Assembly (NCBI RefSeq): GCF_024055605.1
Contig: NZ_JAMXLX010000003.1
Coordinates: forward strand, 1-64,000
DNA: 64,000 bases
Origin: Ciceribacter sichuanensis
Lineage (GTDB): Bacteria > Pseudomonadota > Alphaproteobacteria > Rhizobiales > Rhizobiaceae
Reading direction: 5' to 3'
Notes under the pieces: generated by a model
The model's input: only the letters and a program-made list of their open reading frames with translations
The model's database searches: none
Told to the model about the DNA's origin: nothing
In this document: piece by piece, positions 28,346 through 37,994 of the stretch
Position numbering within the stretch: position 1 is the stretch's first letter
Layout: every line of letters begins with the position of its first letter
Program-made: the position numbers and the translations under genes

Positions 28346-29746
28346 ATGAGCACACAGAAGGACTACGTCGTCGCCGACATCGGCCTCGCCGATTTCGGAC
28401 GCAAGGAAATCAACATCGCCGAGACCGAGATGCCGGGCCTCATGGCATGCCGTTCTGAGTTCGGTGAAAGCAAGCCGCTCAAGGGCGCCCGCATCAGCGG
28501 TTCGCTGCACATGACGATCCAGACCGCCGTGCTGATCGAAACCCTGGTGGCGCTCGGTGCCGAAGTCCGCTGGGCTTCCTGCAACATCTTCTCGACCCAG
28601 GACCATGCAGCATCGGCCATTGCCGCTGCCGGCATTCCGGTCTTCGCGATCAAGGGCGAGTCGCTCGAGGACTACTGGCAGTATACCGACCAGATCTTCC
28701 AATGGACCGATGGCGGCGTTTCCAACATGATCCTCGACGATGGCGGCGATGCCACCATGTACATCCTGCTCGGCGCGCGCGCAGAAGCCGGTGAGGACGT
28801 TCTGTCAAATCCGGGTTCGGAAGAGGAAGAAATCCTCATCGCCCAGATCAAGAAGCGCCTCAAGGCTTCCCCGGGCTGGTTCACCAAGCAGCGCGACGCA
28901 ATCCGTGGCGTGACGGAAGAAACCACCACGGGCGTTCACCGCCTCTATGAGCTCAGCAAGAAAGGCCTCCTGCCCTTCCCGGCCATCAACGTCAACGATT
29001 CGGTCACCAAGTCGAAGTTCGACAACAAGTATGGCTGCAAGGAATCGCTGGTTGACGGCATTCGCCGCGGCACCGACGTCATGATGGCCGGCAAGGTCGC
29101 CGTGGTCTGCGGTTACGGCGACGTGGGCAAGGGTTCGGCTGCTTCCCTGCGTGGCGCCGGCGCCCGTGTGAAGGTCACCGAAATCGATCCGATCTGCGCC
29201 CTTCAGGCTGCCATGGACGGCTTCGAAGTCGTGACGCTGGAAGACGTCGTATCCTCGGCCGACATCTTCATCACCACCACCGGCAACCGCGACGTCATCC
29301 GCATCGAGCACATGCGCGAGATGAAGGACATGGCGATCGTCGGCAACATCGGCCACTTCGACAATGAGATCCAGGTTGCCGCGCTGCGTAACCTGAAGTG
29401 GACCAACGTGAAGCCGCAGGTCGATATCATCGAGTTCCCCAAGGGCAACCGTATGATCCTCCTGTCGGAAGGTCGCCTGCTCAACCTCGGCAACGCAACC
29501 GGCCATCCGTCCTTCGTGATGTCGGCTTCGTTCACCAACCAGGTGCTCGCCCAGATCGAGCTCTACACCAAGCCCGGCGAATACAAGAACGACGTCTATA
29601 TCCTGCCGAAGCACCTCGATGAGAAGGTCGCGCGCCTGCATCTCGAAAAGCTCGGCGTGAAGCTCACCGAACTGTCTGAAGAACAGGCAAGCTATATCGG
29701 CGTCGAAAAGGCAGGTCCGTTCAAGGCCGAACACTATCGCTATTAA
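28346..29746 (+). CDS. ahcY: Adenosylhomocysteinase
   Basis: A 466-residue S-adenosylhomocysteine hydrolase, cytoplasmic, NAD-dependent, splitting SAH into adenosine and homocysteine and so keeping methylation going. NAD-binding [10 protein letters not shown] is in the centre and the C terminus ends in the family's FKAEHYRY, which reaches into the neighbouring subunit. Length fits the insert-bearing bacterial form (about 465). Preceded by GGAGAG and followed by a clear terminator, it is a single-gene unit. Confidence 0.98.
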   Translation: MSTQKDYVVADIGLADFGRKEINIAETEMPGLMACRSEFGESKPLKGARISGSLHMTIQTAVLIETLVALGAEVRWASCNIFSTQDHAASAIAAAGIPVFAIKGESLEDYWQYTDQIFQWTDGGVSNMILDDGGDATMYILLGARAEAGEDVLSNPGSEEEEILIAQIKKRLKASPGWFTKQRDAIRGVTEETTTGVHRLYELSKKGLLPFPAINVNDSVTKSKFDNKYGCKESLVDGIRRGTDVMMAGKVAVVCGYGDVGKGSAASLRGAGARVKVTEIDPICALQAAMDGFEVVTLEDVVSSADIFITTTGNRDVIRIEHMREMKDMAIVGNIGHFDNEIQVAALRNLKWTNVKPQVDIIEFPKGNRMILLSEGRLLNLGNATGHPSFVMSASFTNQVLAQIELYTKPGEYKNDVYILPKHLDEKVARLHLEKLGVKLTELSEEQASYIGVEKAGPFKAEHYRY

Positions 29747-29776
29747 TTAGCCGACAATCTATCCACAAGATATAGT

Positions 29777-29812
29777 GGCCGCGTCCTTGACAAAGGGCGC
29801 GGCCTCTTTTTT
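29777..29812 (+). terminator. Rho-independent terminator of ahcY
   Basis: A 10-bp GC-rich stem with one mismatch (GGCCGCGTCC 29777-29786 with GGGCGCGGCC 29795-29804) and an 8-base loop, then CTCTTTTTT. Confidence 0.88.
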
Positions 29813-29945
29813 GCCCCCCGGCCTTCCCGCAGATTCCCTAAGGCAGTATTGTTTTAGAACTTGATTCGTGGCGCGGCCGGACGGCGCGATGCGAAATGGG
29901 ATGTCTTGTCGACAATGCGGCACATAGGACGGAGACAGACCGAAT

Positions 29946-32546
29946 ATGTCGGTAAATCATAGCGGCCCGCTCGCGCGGGAAACGATGGCGCGCCTTGGCC
30001 TGAGCGGCTTCAGGCAGGCGGGGAAGCAGGCTCACGGGGAAGTGGAGCTGCGCCCTGCAAAGGCATCGCGCGGACGCAAGCGATACCAGCTTCCGCAGAT
30101 CTGGTCGGTCTGCATGGGCGCCACTGCACTCACGGGACTGATCGTCCCGGAGTTTGCCCGTGCCCAGGTGACGACGGCACCGGCCGAGCGCCTTTTCACC
30201 TCCGTGGAAGCCGTCGGCTATTCCCTCGTCATCGGCATTCTCTCCGCTGCGCTCGTTTCAGCCGTCTGGCTGATCCGCCAGCGTGCGCGCCTCGAGAACG
30301 AGGGAGCGGAAATGCGTTCCGCATTGTCCGAGGCCAACCAGCAGATTTCGCGCTATCAGGCGCTGATTGCCGACAAGAACCGCCGGATCGTCATCTGGGA
30401 CGGGCAGAACCGGCCGGAATTCCTCGGACAGCTGCCGGTTGAAACAGGTGCTCCGCCGGCAGACGCAGATTTCCTCGCCTTTGGCCGATGGCTGAAACCG
30501 TCGTCGGCAGGAGAGCTTGAAAAGGCGATCGAGAAACTTCGCTTCGACGCCCACAGCTTCGATCTCATCGTCGAGACCCAGCGCGGAGAGGTTCTGGAAG
30601 TTCAGGGCCGGCTTTCCGGCGGACGCGCTTTCGCCCATTTCGTCGCGCTCAACAACCTGCGGGCCGAGCTTGCCGAACTCAAGATCGAACGCAATCGCCT
30701 GAAGACCTCCATCGCCACCTTCGAGGCTCTGCTGGACGCCATCGAACAGCCCGTATGGCAGAGAGACGCCGATGGCCGGCTGGTCTGGGTCAACCATGCC
30801 TATAGCGAAGCGGTCGAGGCCGGATCCCCCGATCAGGCCGTGCGTGAAAGCCGCGAGGTTCTGACCAGCCTGACCCGTGAGAAGATCAAGGCAAGTGTCA
30901 CCCCGGAATCCCCGTTCCACGATACCGTTTCCACCGCCGTCAGAGGCAATCGGACGTTCTACGACGTGGTCGATGTGCGCGGTCCCGCGGGTTCCTGCGG
31001 CATGGCGATTGACGTCTCCCAGAAGGAGGCGCTTCGCGAGGAGCTGAAGCGCACGCTTAAGAGCCATGCCGAAACGCTCGATCATCTGGCGACGCCCGTT
31101 GCGATCTTCGATGGTGACCGACGCCTGCAATTCTTCAACCAGGCTTTCGTGCAGCTCTGGGAACTCGACCACGCGTTCCTCGAAGCCCGGCCCGACCACG
31201 CGGAACTTCTCGACAGGCTGCGTTCAGCGCACAAGCTGCCGGAACAGCTGAGCTGGAAGGCCTGGAAGGAAAGTACGCTTGCGGTCTACCGTTCGCTCGA
31301 TACCCAGACGGAACTCTGGCACCTGCCGAACGGCCAGACGCTTCGTGTCATCGCGTCGGCGCATCCGCAGGGCGGCGCCACGTGGGTCTTCGAAAACCTG
31401 ACCGAACAGGTCGATCTCGAAACGCGCTACAACACGCTGCTGCGCGTGCAGGGCGAGACCATCGACCATCTTTCCGAAGGCGTTGCGGTGTTCGGCCCGG
31501 ATGGCCGCATCCAGCTTTCCAACCCGGCGTTCCGGGCGCTCTGGGGCATCACCGAAGCCGAGGCGCGGCATGGAACGCACATCCGCGCCATCGAAACGGC
31601 CTGCGCGCCTTCCTACGACAAGCCGGACGGCTGGAAGGGTTTCAGCAAGATCATCACCAGCTTCGAGGACGAGCGTCCCTCCAGCCAGGGCACGTTGGAA
31701 CTCTATTCCGGTCTCGTGCTCGACTATGCGGTCACGCCGCTGCCGAACGCCCAGACCATGCTGACCTTCGTCAACATCACCGACAGTGTCAGGGCCGAAC
31801 GGGCGCTGAAGGAAAAGAACGAAGCGCTGCGCAAGGCGGACGAGCTGAAGAACGATTTCGTGCAACACGTTTCCTACGAACTGCGTTCGCCGCTGACCAA
31901 CATCATCGGTTTCACCGACCTTCTGAAGACGCCGGCGATCGGCTCGCTCAACGAGCGGCAGGCCGAATATATCGACCACATCTCCACCTCGTCTTCAGTG
32001 CTGCTGACCATCGTCAACGACATTCTCGATCTGGCGACGGTGGATGCGGGCATCATGCGGCTCGACTATTCCGATATCGATCTCAACGATCTGCTCGACG
32101 ACGTGTCGATGCAGATGACCGACCGCCTGCAGGAAGGCAATGTGACACTGGAGATCGCGGCATCGGCGAAGCTCGGCCATATCGTCGCCGATCAGCAGCG
32201 GCTCAAGCAGATCCTGATCAAGATCCTGACCAACGCGGTCAATTTCGCACCGGAAGGATCGGCCGTGGAAATGAAGTGCTGGCGGGAAGACGGCGATTTC
32301 GTCTTCACCGTTCATGACAATGGCTGTGGCATGACACCCGACATGCTGGCAACCGTGTTCGACCGCTTCTCCACCAACGGCAAGGGTGGCCGGCGCAGCG
32401 GCGCGGGCCTCGGTCTTTCCATCGTGGAAAGCTTCGTCAATCTCCACAACGGCCAGGTCTCCATTGACAGCACGCCCGGGCGCGGTACGACTGTTGCGTG
32501 CCGTATACCGACAGCCGTCATGCCCCAATCCGTTGCCGCAGAATGA
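29946..32546 (+). CDS. divL: DivL-type cell-cycle pseudo-histidine kinase
   Basis: An 866-residue PAS kinase-like protein. Near residue 85-105 there is one membrane segment, then several PAS-like repeats (about 250-620), then a dimerisation helix and a complete HATPase domain with N and G boxes. The H-box reads HVSYELRSPL: the usual phosphoacceptor histidine is tyrosine (Tyr644). This Tyr is the hallmark of DivL, which in Caulobacter regulates CckA and thereby CtrA, controlled by DivK. ATG 29946 follows GGAG. Its stop overlaps tsaE by 4 bp. A generic PAS histidine kinase annotation would miss the substitution. Confidence 0.85.
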   Translation: MSVNHSGPLARETMARLGLSGFRQAGKQAHGEVELRPAKASRGRKRYQLPQIWSVCMGATALTGLIVPEFARAQVTTAPAERLFTSVEAVGYSLVIGILSAALVSAVWLIRQRARLENEGAEMRSALSEANQQISRYQALIADKNRRIVIWDGQNRPEFLGQLPVETGAPPADADFLAFGRWLKPSSAGELEKAIEKLRFDAHSFDLIVETQRGEVLEVQGRLSGGRAFAHFVALNNLRAELAELKIERNRLKTSIATFEALLDAIEQPVWQRDADGRLVWVNHAYSEAVEAGSPDQAVRESREVLTSLTREKIKASVTPESPFHDTVSTAVRGNRTFYDVVDVRGPAGSCGMAIDVSQKEALREELKRTLKSHAETLDHLATPVAIFDGDRRLQFFNQAFVQLWELDHAFLEARPDHAELLDRLRSAHKLPEQLSWKAWKESTLAVYRSLDTQTELWHLPNGQTLRVIASAHPQGGATWVFENLTEQVDLETRYNTLLRVQGETIDHLSEGVAVFGPDGRIQLSNPAFRALWGITEAEARHGTHIRAIETACAPSYDKPDGWKGFSKIITSFEDERPSSQGTLELYSGLVLDYAVTPLPNAQTMLTFVNITDSVRAERALKEKNEALRKADELKNDFVQHVSYELRSPLTNIIGFTDLLKTPAIGSLNERQAEYIDHISTSSSVLLTIVNDILDLATVDAGIMRLDYSDIDLNDLLDDVSMQMTDRLQEGNVTLEIAASAKLGHIVADQQRLKQILIKILTNAVNFAPEGSAVEMKCWREDGDFVFTVHDNGCGMTPDMLATVFDRFSTNGKGGRRSGAGLGLSIVESFVNLHNGQVSIDSTPGRGTTVACRIPTAVMPQSVAAE

Positions 32547-34066
32547 CCGACAGCCAGAACAGTATTTCTCTCTTCCTACCCTCCGAAGCAGCCACCCAGC
32601 AACTTGGCGAGGATCTCGCGCTTGCCCTCAAGCCCGGCGACTGCGTTGCGCTATGGGGCGATCTTGGCGCCGGAAAGTCGACGCTTTGCCGCGCCCTGCT
32701 CCGCGCCATGGCCGATGACAGCGAACTCGAGGTTCCGAGCCCGACCTTCACGCTGGTGCAGAACTACGATCTGCGCCTTCCGGTCGCGCATTTCGATCTA
32801 TACCGGCTCAGCGATCCAGGCGAACTGGACGAACTCGGCTTCGAGGACGCGCTGAAGGGTGGCGCGTGTCTGGTGGAATGGCCGGAAAAGGCGGGTACCG
32901 CCCTGCCCGCCCGCCGGATCGATATCCGGTTTGCCTTCGAGACCAGCGGCGGTCGACAGGTCGTCATTGAAGCCGATGGCGCCAAACTCGCAAGAATCTC
33001 GCGCGTGCTTTCCATCAGAGGCTTCCTCGACAGCCACGGTCTGGCCGGCGCCCGGCGGAGACACCTGACCGGTGACGCCTCCACGCGCGCCTATGAATAT
33101 ATCTACCCGGCACAAGGGCCGCGAAAGATCTTAATGGATTCGCCGCGCCAGCCGGATGGTCCACCGATCCGCGACGGCAAGCCCTATTCGCAGATCGTGC
33201 ATCTGGCGGAGGACGTCTATCCTTTCGTCGCAATCGCCGGCGCTCTGCGGGACAAGGGTTTCGCCGCGCCGGAAATCTACGAAAGCGATTGCGAGAACGG
33301 CATTCTGCTGATCGAGGACTTCGGCCCGGAAACCGTTCTCGACGGCAACGGGGTTCCGATTCCGGAACGTTATCAGGCGAGCGTCGAATGCCTCGCGGCC
33401 CTGCACGCGATATCCTTCCCGCGCGAAATCGACTTCAATGGCGGGCTGGTGCATCGCATTCCCGACTACGACCGCACCGCCATGAAGATGGAAGCAGAGC
33501 TTCTGCTCGACTGGCACCTTCCGTGGAAACGCGCCGGCAAGCCCGCGACGACGGAAGAACGGGCGGAATATCTGGCGATCTGGGACGGGCTGATCGATGC
33601 GCTTGCGGATGCGGAGAAGTCCCTTGTGCTCAGGGATTTCCATTCGCCCAACATCATCTGGCGCGGTGAAAGGAAGGGAAGCGACCGGATCGGCCTTCTC
33701 GACTTTCAGGATGCCATGATCGGGCCGACGGCCTACGACCTCGTCTCCATCGTGCAGGATGCCCGCGTTACCGTCGAGCGGCCTCTGGTCGACCGGCTGA
33801 TGGAAGACTATCTCTCGCTGCGCCGGAAGAACCCGGCCTTCGATGAGGCGAATTTCCTCAAGAGCTGGGCGATCATGTCGGCACAGCGGGCCTGCAAGCT
33901 GAACGGGCTGTGGATCCGCCTGCTTCAGCGGGACGGCAAGCCGGGCTATATGAAGCATATGCCGAGAACCCTGTGGCATCTGTCCGTCGCGTTCGAACAT
34001 GAGGCGCTCGCCCCCTTGCGCGACTGGTGTGCCCGGGTTGGAATCGGCTCGGTCGAATCAGCGTAG
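32543..34066 (+). CDS. tsaE: Fusion: TsaE (tRNA t6A ATPase) + AmgK-like sugar kinase
   Basis: A 507-residue two-part protein. Residues 1-150 are TsaE, the ATPase of the TsaBDE complex for N6-threonylcarbamoyl-adenosine in tRNA: P-loop GDLGAGKS at 39-46 and the SPTFTLVQNY block. Residues about 170-490 are an aminoglycoside-phosphotransferase-fold kinase with catalytic Asp365 (LRDFHSPNIIW) and metal-binding DFQD (LLDFQD). The kinase half resembles AmgK (MurNAc/GlcNAc anomeric kinase), and murU follows directly, so it probably feeds peptidoglycan recycling. The function link is inferred from adjacency. It overlaps divL by 4 bp and precedes murU by 9 bp. Confidence 0.88.
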   Translation: MTDSQNSISLFLPSEAATQQLGEDLALALKPGDCVALWGDLGAGKSTLCRALLRAMADDSELEVPSPTFTLVQNYDLRLPVAHFDLYRLSDPGELDELGFEDALKGGACLVEWPEKAGTALPARRIDIRFAFETSGGRQVVIEADGAKLARISRVLSIRGFLDSHGLAGARRRHLTGDASTRAYEYIYPAQGPRKILMDSPRQPDGPPIRDGKPYSQIVHLAEDVYPFVAIAGALRDKGFAAPEIYESDCENGILLIEDFGPETVLDGNGVPIPERYQASVECLAALHAISFPREIDFNGGLVHRIPDYDRTAMKMEAELLLDWHLPWKRAGKPATTEERAEYLAIWDGLIDALADAEKSLVLRDFHSPNIIWRGERKGSDRIGLLDFQDAMIGPTAYDLVSIVQDARVTVERPLVDRLMEDYLSLRRKNPAFDEANFLKSWAIMSAQRACKLNGLWIRLLQRDGKPGYMKHMPRTLWHLSVAFEHEALAPLRDWCARVGIGSVESA

Positions 34067-34075
34067 CGGCTTGCC

Positions 34076-34807
34076 ATGAAGATCACCCAGGCGATGGTGC
34101 TGGCAGCGGGGCTCGGAGCCCGGCTGCGGCCGATCACGAATACGATCCCGAAGCCTCTGGTGCCGGTCGGCGGCAAGCCGATGATCGACTATGTGCTCGA
34201 CTCGCTGGCCGATGCCGGCGTGGAGCGGGCCGTCGTCAACGTGCATTATCTTGCCGACCAGATGGTCGAGCATCTGTCCCGCTATGAAAAGCTCGAGATC
34301 GTCATTTCCGACGAGCGCGACCGGCTGATGAATTCGGGCGGTGGGCTGGCCAAGGGGTTGAAGCTTCTCGATCGCTCTCCCGTCTATGTGATGAATGCCG
34401 ATCTTTTCTGGCTGCAAGACGAAACAGGCGAAGCTTCCAATCTGCGCCGTCTCGCGCGGTTCTTCGAACCTGATAGCATGGACATGGCGCTTCTCTGCGT
34501 GCCCATGGAAAACACCACGGGACATAACGGCAAGAAGGACTTCTCGCTCGGCGAGGACGGCCGCCTTGTGCGGTATTCCGAGGGGCTGCCGCGACCGGTG
34601 GTTTATGCGGGCGCAATCGCCATGCACCCCTCACTTCTCGACGATGCGCCTGAGGATGCCTTCAACCTCAACATCTACTTCGACCGAGCCATCGCAAAGG
34701 GCCGTCTGGCGGGTTTCGAGATGGTGGGGCACTGGATGACGGTCGGAACGCCTGAGGCGCTCGACGAGGCCGAGGATGTCATCCGGCGCCTCTTCGGCGG
34801 GGCATGA
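34076..34807 (+). CDS. murU: MurNAc-1-phosphate uridylyltransferase (MurU-like)
   Basis: A 243-residue nucleotidyltransferase with MVLAAGLGARLRP and IPKPLVPV (NTP and metal binding) and a short beta-strand C terminus, no left-handed helix domain, typical of MurU. In Pseudomonas MurU makes UDP-MurNAc from MurNAc-1-P and UTP, bypassing MurA and giving fosfomycin tolerance. The AmgK-like kinase domain is directly upstream. A mannose-1-phosphate guanylyltransferase cannot be wholly excluded from sequence, but the context favours MurU. addB begins 4 bp after the stop. Confidence 0.83.
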   Translation: MKITQAMVLAAGLGARLRPITNTIPKPLVPVGGKPMIDYVLDSLADAGVERAVVNVHYLADQMVEHLSRYEKLEIVISDERDRLMNSGGGLAKGLKLLDRSPVYVMNADLFWLQDETGEASNLRRLARFFEPDSMDMALLCVPMENTTGHNGKKDFSLGEDGRLVRYSEGLPRPVVYAGAIAMHPSLLDDAPEDAFNLNIYFDRAIAKGRLAGFEMVGHWMTVGTPEALDEAEDVIRRLFGGA

Positions 34808-34811
34808 CGCC

Positions 34812-37800
34812 ATGCGGCCTCATCAACCGCGTGTCCTGACCATCCCGTCCGGTCTGTCCTTCCTGAGGGTGCTTGCGGCATCGCTCCTCGATGGGAGGCT
34901 CGCACCCGGATATCGATATGATCCGCAGGACCCGCTTTCGCTGGCGAGAGTGACCATCCTCGTACCGACCCGGCGTGCCGCCCGTGTGCTGCGCTCGGAA
35001 TTCGTGGAATTGCTTGGGGGACGCTCCGCCATCCTGCCGGTGATCCGGCCGCTTGGCGAAACCGATGACGACAGCGGTTTCTTCGAGGAAGAAGCACCTT
35101 TCCTGCTCGACCTCGCCCCACCGGTCAGCGGCATCGTCATGCTGCTCGAACTGGCCCGCCTCATCCTTGCATGGCGTAACCAGTTGCCGAATGTGGTTCG
35201 CAGCATCCATTCCGACACGCCACTGGTGGCGCCGGCAAGTCCGGCGGACGCCATCTGGCTCGCCCGGGCGCTGACGGAACTGATCGATGCGGCGGAAACC
35301 GAAGGCTGCGACTGGACGTCGCTCAAGACGCTCGATACGTCGAACTTCGCCACATGGTGGCAGCTTACGGCCGAATTCCTGGGTATCGCCACCCAGTTCT
35401 GGCCTGCGCGCCTGGAGGAATTGACCCGCTCCTCGCCGGCGCGGCACCGCGACGCCGTATTGCGCGGCGAGGCCGAGAGGCTTTCCCGCTCGACGTACAG
35501 CGATCCCATCATCGTTGCGGGCTCCACCGGCTCCATTCCTGCGGCGGCCGACCTTATCACGGCCATCGCCGCCCGTCCGGAAGGAACGGTTGTCCTGCCC
35601 GGCCTCGACACGAGCATGCCGGACGATGACTGGACGCGGATCGGGCTTGCCGCGGAACGCATCTCCGATCCCGCATCGCGCGGCCATCCGCAATACGGTC
35701 TCTTTCATTTGCTTCGGCGTATGCGCGTCGAGCGCCGGGATGTCGAAACACTCGCGGAGGCACCTTCCGATCTTGCGGATCGTGCCGAGGTGCTGTCGCG
35801 GGCGATGGCGCCTGCGGGTGCAACGGACGGCTGGAAAATCTGGCGCGACGATTTCGGCACTGCGCGGATGGAAGCCGCCTTTGCCGATGTCGGCCTGATC
35901 GAGGCTGCGAACGAGCGTGAGGAGGCAACCGCCATCGCCATCGCGCTCCGGCTCGGCCTCGAAAAGCAGCGTGAGGGCAGCGAAAGCCGGGTGGCGCTGA
36001 TCACGCCGGATCGCACGCTGGCGCGGCGTGTGACGGCGGAGCTGGCGCGCTTCGGCATCATCGCCGACGATTCGGCCGGCACACCCTTCACCGCCACGCC
36101 GCAGGGCATCCTGGTCCAGCTCCTGCTCGAGGCAGCGCTGCGACCGGGCGATCCCGTGGCGATCGTCTCGCTGCTCAAGCATCCGCTCGCCCGCTTCGGA
36201 TTCGATGCAGAGACTTACCGGACTGCCGCCGATGCGCTGGAGACGATTGCGTTGCGTGGCGGCGTTCAGCCCGTCGATCTCGCGACGCTACCGGTTCTCT
36301 TCCGGCAACGGCTTGAGGAACAGGCGACCGACCGCCATCCACCGCAATGGCGGATTGGCGTTTCCCGTGAAACACTTGAGACCTCGGGAGAGCTTGCATC
36401 GCGCATATCCGCAGCTGCCGAGCCGCTCGTCTCGGCCCTTGTAGTGAAGATCGGCGAGCGGCGCCTTTCGGACAGGCTTCCGGTCGGCCAATGGGCCGAG
36501 CGAACGGGACGGACGCTGGAAGCGGTTTGCGGCGACGACAAGGGCGACCTCTCGCTTCTCTGGTCCGATGAGGCCGGCGACAGGCTCGCCGACCTGCTGG
36601 CGGAAATCATGAGCGCCGACGGCCAGATCGAGGCCGATGGTCCCCAGTGGATCGATATAATGGCGGCGCTGATGACCGGAGTCGCGGTCAAGCCGAAGGC
36701 GATGCGTCACCCACGCGTCTTCATCTTCGGTACGCTGGAAGCCCGTCTGCAGAATGTCGATACCGTTATCATCGGCGGACTGAACGAAGGTTCGTGGCCG
36801 GGCCAGACCACCAACAATCCGTTCCTGTCGCGCATGATGAAGACGGAGATCGGGCTGGAGCCGCCGGAGAAACGCATCGGCCAGCTTGCCCACGATTTCG
36901 AGATGGCTTGCGGCACGCGCCAACTGATTTTCTCGCGCGCGTTGCGTCAGGGCTCGGCTCCAACGGTTGCCTCCCGCTGGCTGCAGCGCCTCCTTGCACT
37001 TGGCGGCGGCGATTTCGAAAGCCGGCTAAAGGAGCGTGGTGATATCTACCGCCATTATGTCGAACTGCTCGACAAAGGCGAAAGCCAGCCGCTGGCGCAG
37101 CGGCCGGCACCGAAACCGCCGGCCGAACTTCAACCGCGCAGCTATTCGTTCAGTGAGGTCGGCCGCTTCCGGCGCGATCCCTATTCCATCTATGCCCGCC
37201 GCATTCTTCGGCTCGATCCCGTCGATCCGTTCAATCAGGATCCGGGTGCTGCCGAGCGCGGCACGCTCTATCACAAGATCATCGAACGCTTCGTCAGCGA
37301 GGGTCACGATCCCTTGACACCGGCCGGTGCTGCCGCGATGCGCGTGATCACCGACCGGCTGTTCGACGAGCAGGGCCTTCCCACCCACATCGACATCGTC
37401 TGGCGACAGCGGTTCAGGGCGGTCGGTGATGCCTTCCTTCGCTGGGAAGGCAGGCGCAGGCCGGAAATACGCCAGACCCTGACCGAGGCTCGTGGCGGCG
37501 TTGATCTGGCACCCGTCGGTATTCGCCTCACCGGCGTAGCCGACCGGATCGACATCAAGGGCGGCGGTCATGCCGATATCATCGACTACAAGACGGGTCT
37601 CAACCCGAGTCCTGCACAGGCCCGCAGCCTGCTCGACCCGCAGCTCGCGCTGGAGGCAGCGGCCCTGATGGAAGGAGCATTCCGCGATGCCGGCCGGCTT
37701 CATCCCGAAAACCTCCTCTATGTCCGGCTGCGACCGGGCGACCGCTTCCAGACCGATCAGGTGAACAACGAACTGACCGGACGCGGCGACAACAAGAAAT

Positions 37801-37994
37801 CCGCGCTCGATCTTGCGGCGCAATCGATCGCCGAACTCGGCCGTTTCGTCGCGGCCCTGCAAGCGGGTGAGCGTGGCTTCGTTTCGCGGCTCATACCGGC
37901 GCAGCAAAACGATTTCGGCGGCGAATACGATCATCTGGCCCGGGTTGCCGAATGGTCGACCGCAGACCGCGAGGAGACCGGCAATGACGAGTGA
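34812..37994 (+). CDS. addB: AddB, subunit of the AddAB double-strand-break repair nuclease
   Basis: A 1060-residue AddB. An N-terminal inactive-helicase-like region is followed by a C-terminal RecB-type nuclease domain with catalytic ADIIDYKTG. With AddA it resects DNA ends to start RecA recombination, the alphaproteobacterial counterpart of RecBCD. ATG 34812 is chosen over an in-frame start at 34776 that would overlap murU. addA begins inside its end (11-bp overlap), so the pair is translationally coupled. Confidence 0.94.
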   Translation: MRPHQPRVLTIPSGLSFLRVLAASLLDGRLAPGYRYDPQDPLSLARVTILVPTRRAARVLRSEFVELLGGRSAILPVIRPLGETDDDSGFFEEEAPFLLDLAPPVSGIVMLLELARLILAWRNQLPNVVRSIHSDTPLVAPASPADAIWLARALTELIDAAETEGCDWTSLKTLDTSNFATWWQLTAEFLGIATQFWPARLEELTRSSPARHRDAVLRGEAERLSRSTYSDPIIVAGSTGSIPAAADLITAIAARPEGTVVLPGLDTSMPDDDWTRIGLAAERISDPASRGHPQYGLFHLLRRMRVERRDVETLAEAPSDLADRAEVLSRAMAPAGATDGWKIWRDDFGTARMEAAFADVGLIEAANEREEATAIAIALRLGLEKQREGSESRVALITPDRTLARRVTAELARFGIIADDSAGTPFTATPQGILVQLLLEAALRPGDPVAIVSLLKHPLARFGFDAETYRTAADALETIALRGGVQPVDLATLPVLFRQRLEEQATDRHPPQWRIGVSRETLETSGELASRISAAAEPLVSALVVKIGERRLSDRLPVGQWAERTGRTLEAVCGDDKGDLSLLWSDEAGDRLADLLAEIMSADGQIEADGPQWIDIMAALMTGVAVKPKAMRHPRVFIFGTLEARLQNVDTVIIGGLNEGSWPGQTTNNPFLSRMMKTEIGLEPPEKRIGQLAHDFEMACGTRQLIFSRALRQGSAPTVASRWLQRLLALGGGDFESRLKERGDIYRHYVELLDKGESQPLAQRPAPKPPAELQPRSYSFSEVGRFRRDPYSIYARRILRLDPVDPFNQDPGAAERGTLYHKIIERFVSEGHDPLTPAGAAAMRVITDRLFDEQGLPTHIDIVWRQRFRAVGDAFLRWEGRRRPEIRQTLTEARGGVDLAPVGIRLTGVADRIDIKGGGHADIIDYKTGLNPSPAQARSLLDPQLALEAAALMEGAFRDAGRLHPENLLYVRLRPGDRFQTDQVNNELTGRGDNKKSALDLAAQSIAELGRFVAALQAGERGFVSRLIPAQQNDFGGEYDHLARVAEWSTADREETGNDE

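Noticed and set aside
29759-29767. DnaA-box-like CTATCCACA after ahcY
   Set aside because: One mismatch; about a dozen such matches are expected by chance in 64 kb, and it has no companions.
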